A stretch of 64,000 bases of DNA from Prochilodus magdalenae (Eukaryota > Chordata > Actinopteri > Characiformes > Prochilodontidae), in contig JAMWET010000130.1 in assembly GCA_024036415.1 (NCBI GenBank), forward strand, positions 1 to 64,000. Direction: 5' to 3'. Within the stretch, counting starts at the first letter, position 1, and each line of letters begins with the position of its first letter. The translations under genes and the position numbers were made by a program. Under the pieces are notes generated by a model, which made no database searches, was not told where the DNA came from, and saw nothing but the letters and a program-made list of their open reading frames with translations. Below are positions 61,801-64,000 of this stretch, one piece after another.

Positions 61801-64000
61801 CGGCACCTGAGGCAGCAGCCATATAAGCCCCTACCACACAAACACCTCCGCTGCACCTTTGTTAAGTGGTAGCCGGTACGGTACACCAGAAAGAAAAGAG
61901 AAAAAAAAAAGAGAAAGCTAAGCAAAAAGAAAAAAAAAGGAAAAGAGTAAAACAACAAGTGTTTAAACTAATTAACTACAAAGAGTAGAGAGCGTGGGTC
62001 TCTCTCCACGCAAAGATCCACAAGTCCCCTTTCTGTTAAACCCTCTTCTGTTTATTTGTGACTTTTATCAACTTCTCCTTTTGTTTGAGAAGCAATCCTG
62101 GCATCTCCTTTGTTTGTTTTTCCCGCCATTTCTCCCTCTCTTTCACAAACCCCTCCTGACTTACCTCACGCGTACTACCGCATAGCGCAGTGGATCCACA
62201 CGTGCATCCACATCCAGTCCGTTTGCTTGCAATTTAACATTTACATCGCTGCAACCGTATTCCTGCCCTGCGCTTGGGTCCACACCCCCAACCGCGCCCT
62301 GACAGCCCATGGCTAGATTGTCGTAAGGATGTTCTGATGTATATAGTGAGACATAAAATTTTTTAAATTGATCATTTATTAGTTTAGGATCTGATGTAAT
62401 TCCAGTTGGAGTTTGAATTTGATTTATTTGTCTAGCTAAGGAATGCCGCCTTAATTGGTGTGCCAAAAACTTCCCTGAACGATCCCCACGTTCATAGTGA
62501 GTGACTCTGGATTTAAGCAGTAGTTCCTCCACATGACCCGTACACAGGAGATCAAATTCTGTCTGAAGCTTTAAACGTTTTTTATATATCTGAGGGTCAG
62601 GTGAATTAGCAAGCATGCCATCCAAATCTGAAATCTGTTGGGTGAGCTTAGATTTCTTAGATAAATTTCACGCTTTGTGTATACTTTATAATTTGTCCTC
62701 TAATATAAGCTTTTAATGTCTCCCATAAAAGAGAAGGTAAACCCCCAGGAGTTTTATTTGCACTAATAAAAAAAATCTATTTCTGCAGACATACAGTTGA
62801 TGAATCTATCATCTGATAGTAAGCGATTATTGAAACGCCACGGTGTTATTGAAGTGTGACCTTGATGAACTGATATAGTCATTACAACAGGAGCATGGTC
62901 TGATAGAACTATGTCATTGTACATACAGTCCCGAACCTGGGACATTAGCCTATTATCTACCAGAAAGTAATCTATCCAAGTAAATGGGATTTAAGTAAAA
63001 AGAGAACTGTTTAGTCTGAGGATTGAGATACCGCCAAATATCTGTCAAACTGAAATCGTTCATAAGTATTTTAATAGTTTTGGCAGACCTGGTTACTGTA
63101 GCGGTCTTGGTGGATGATCTGTCCAGCGCAGGGTCTAACCCACAGTTGAAGTCCCCCCCCCCCCATCACCAAGTGGCTTGTTGATAGGTCTGGAAGTTTG
63201 GCAAACACTTTGCGGAAGAAGTTATCATCATCCCAGTTAGGGCCATAGATATTAACTAAAGTAACATTTGTATTATAAATTTTTCCGGTGACCACAACAT
63301 ACCTCCCAGATAAGTCTGCGATAGTATCAGAAGCTCTGAAGGGAATCGCTTTATATATTAGAATGGCTGCGCCTCTGGCTTTAGCATTAAATGTGCTGTG
63401 AAATATTTGACCTACCCAACCTTTACAGAGTTTATTATGATCTGATTTCTTCAAGTGTGTTTCTTGCAAAAACACGATCTGGGCTCCTAGATGATGTAGG
63501 TGATGTAATTTGCTACGTTTAATTGGTTGATTAAGACCTTTGACATTCCAGCTAACAAACTTAATATCTTGCTCCCCTTGGTGCAGTGCCCCATAAGTCA
63601 CTGCCATACCACAGCTTGCAAATATAGATCAGAATACAATGGTAACTGAAGTCATTGAGGACTGTGCATGGTTAAAAAAGAAGAGAAAATATTTAAAACA
63701 TTTAAAAAGAAAACATGAAAAAAAAAAAAAAAACAAATAACAGCAACAGAATACTAATAACTGAGAAGCTTGTAACATGGCTTCTAAAAACCTGAGCTTC
63801 CTGAGCTGGCAATCTTGCTCCCCATGCACCACCCACCACTTAACGTATCTAAATTGTACCTGAACTGATACGTCCTTATCACATCCAGAAGATTGAGTTG
63901 CGCACATTTATAGTCTGAAAAATATAGACTGAAAAATATTCAGTCTTTCCCATCTGCAATAGTCACCGTTGTTAGTGACTTTAACTCCTGGTGTATGAAC
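58809..64000 (-). mobile_element. Degenerate L1-like LINE (ORF2 relic)
   Basis: Minus-strand element running from beyond the window to a poly-T (sense poly-A) stretch at 58,812-58,830. The ORF2 relic includes an endonuclease part (63,607 downward: FVSWNVKGLNQPIKR, FLQETHLKKSDH; LSDHAPV near 62,890). A reverse transcriptase part covers 61,806-60,930 (PGPDGYTVEFYKKF, SYRPISLLS, DQTGFIKDKHAF, QGCPLSPLLFA) and a C-terminal part 60,212-59,275. Frameshifts (for example near 61,350), stops and a Tyr in place of the first catalytic Asp (YAEKAFDR) show it is inactive. The coding parts are further split by the LTR at 61,692-62,304. ORF1 is not visible. Confidence 0.85.
61692..62304 (+). mobile_element. 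Solo LTR nested in the LINE
   Basis: A 613-bp insertion bounded by TGTAAGGG and CCCTGACA, with TG...CA ends. It is flanked by GTCCA (61687-61691) and GCCCA (62305-62309), a 5-bp target duplication with one mismatch. A CATATAAG TATA-like box at about 61,820 suggests plus orientation. There are no internal retroviral or gypsy genes. Removing it rejoins the LINE frame. Family not assigned (gypsy-like by duplication length). Confidence 0.75.

Overview
The window is vertebrate nuclear DNA, almost certainly from a teleost and probably an ostariophysan-type fish. Two single-copy vertebrate genes have teleost-like exon structure, a fish-type expansion of GIMAP-family GTPases is present, and the DNA between genes is packed with fish-style repeats (Tc1-like relics, MITEs, tRNA-derived SINEs, L2/Rex-like and L1-like retrotransposons, long dinucleotide tracts). 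The species cannot be named from the sequence alone.

Layout. 1-2.6 kb holds two minisatellites (30-bp and 47-bp units). 3.8-4.4 kb is an inverted-repeat element. 5,268-13,022 (+) is gpr137b in seven coding exons (395 aa). 13.0-22.9 kb is intergenic: a TIR element, a 37-bp minisatellite, a SINE and a rearranged Tc1-like relic. 22,917-38,745 (-) is ero1b in sixteen coding exons (463 aa), including a 12-nt microexon. gpr137b and ero1b lie tail to tail, the arrangement of the human 1q42 locus. The ero1b promoter region (38.75-39.4 kb) carries a near-consensus ER stress element.

41.5-49.0 kb and 50.0-58.8 kb are two copies of a tandem duplication. Each has a shared promoter/noncoding first exon and a six-coding-exon gene for a protein of about 607 aa with two AIG1/GIMAP GTPase domains and a spliced acidic C-terminal tail. 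The second copy has an L2/Rex-like retrotransposon in its 5' UTR intron, and the first copy preserves the empty site. 58.8 kb to the window end (-) is a degraded L1-like LINE, itself split by a 613-bp solo LTR.

Functionally, gpr137b encodes a lysosomal seven-pass membrane protein and ero1b an ER disulfide oxidase; they share synteny, not a pathway. The GIMAP pair is an independent immune-type GTPase cluster. Coding exons were joined by hand from GT/AG sites, reading-frame continuity and recalled family sequence; no alignment or transcript data were available.
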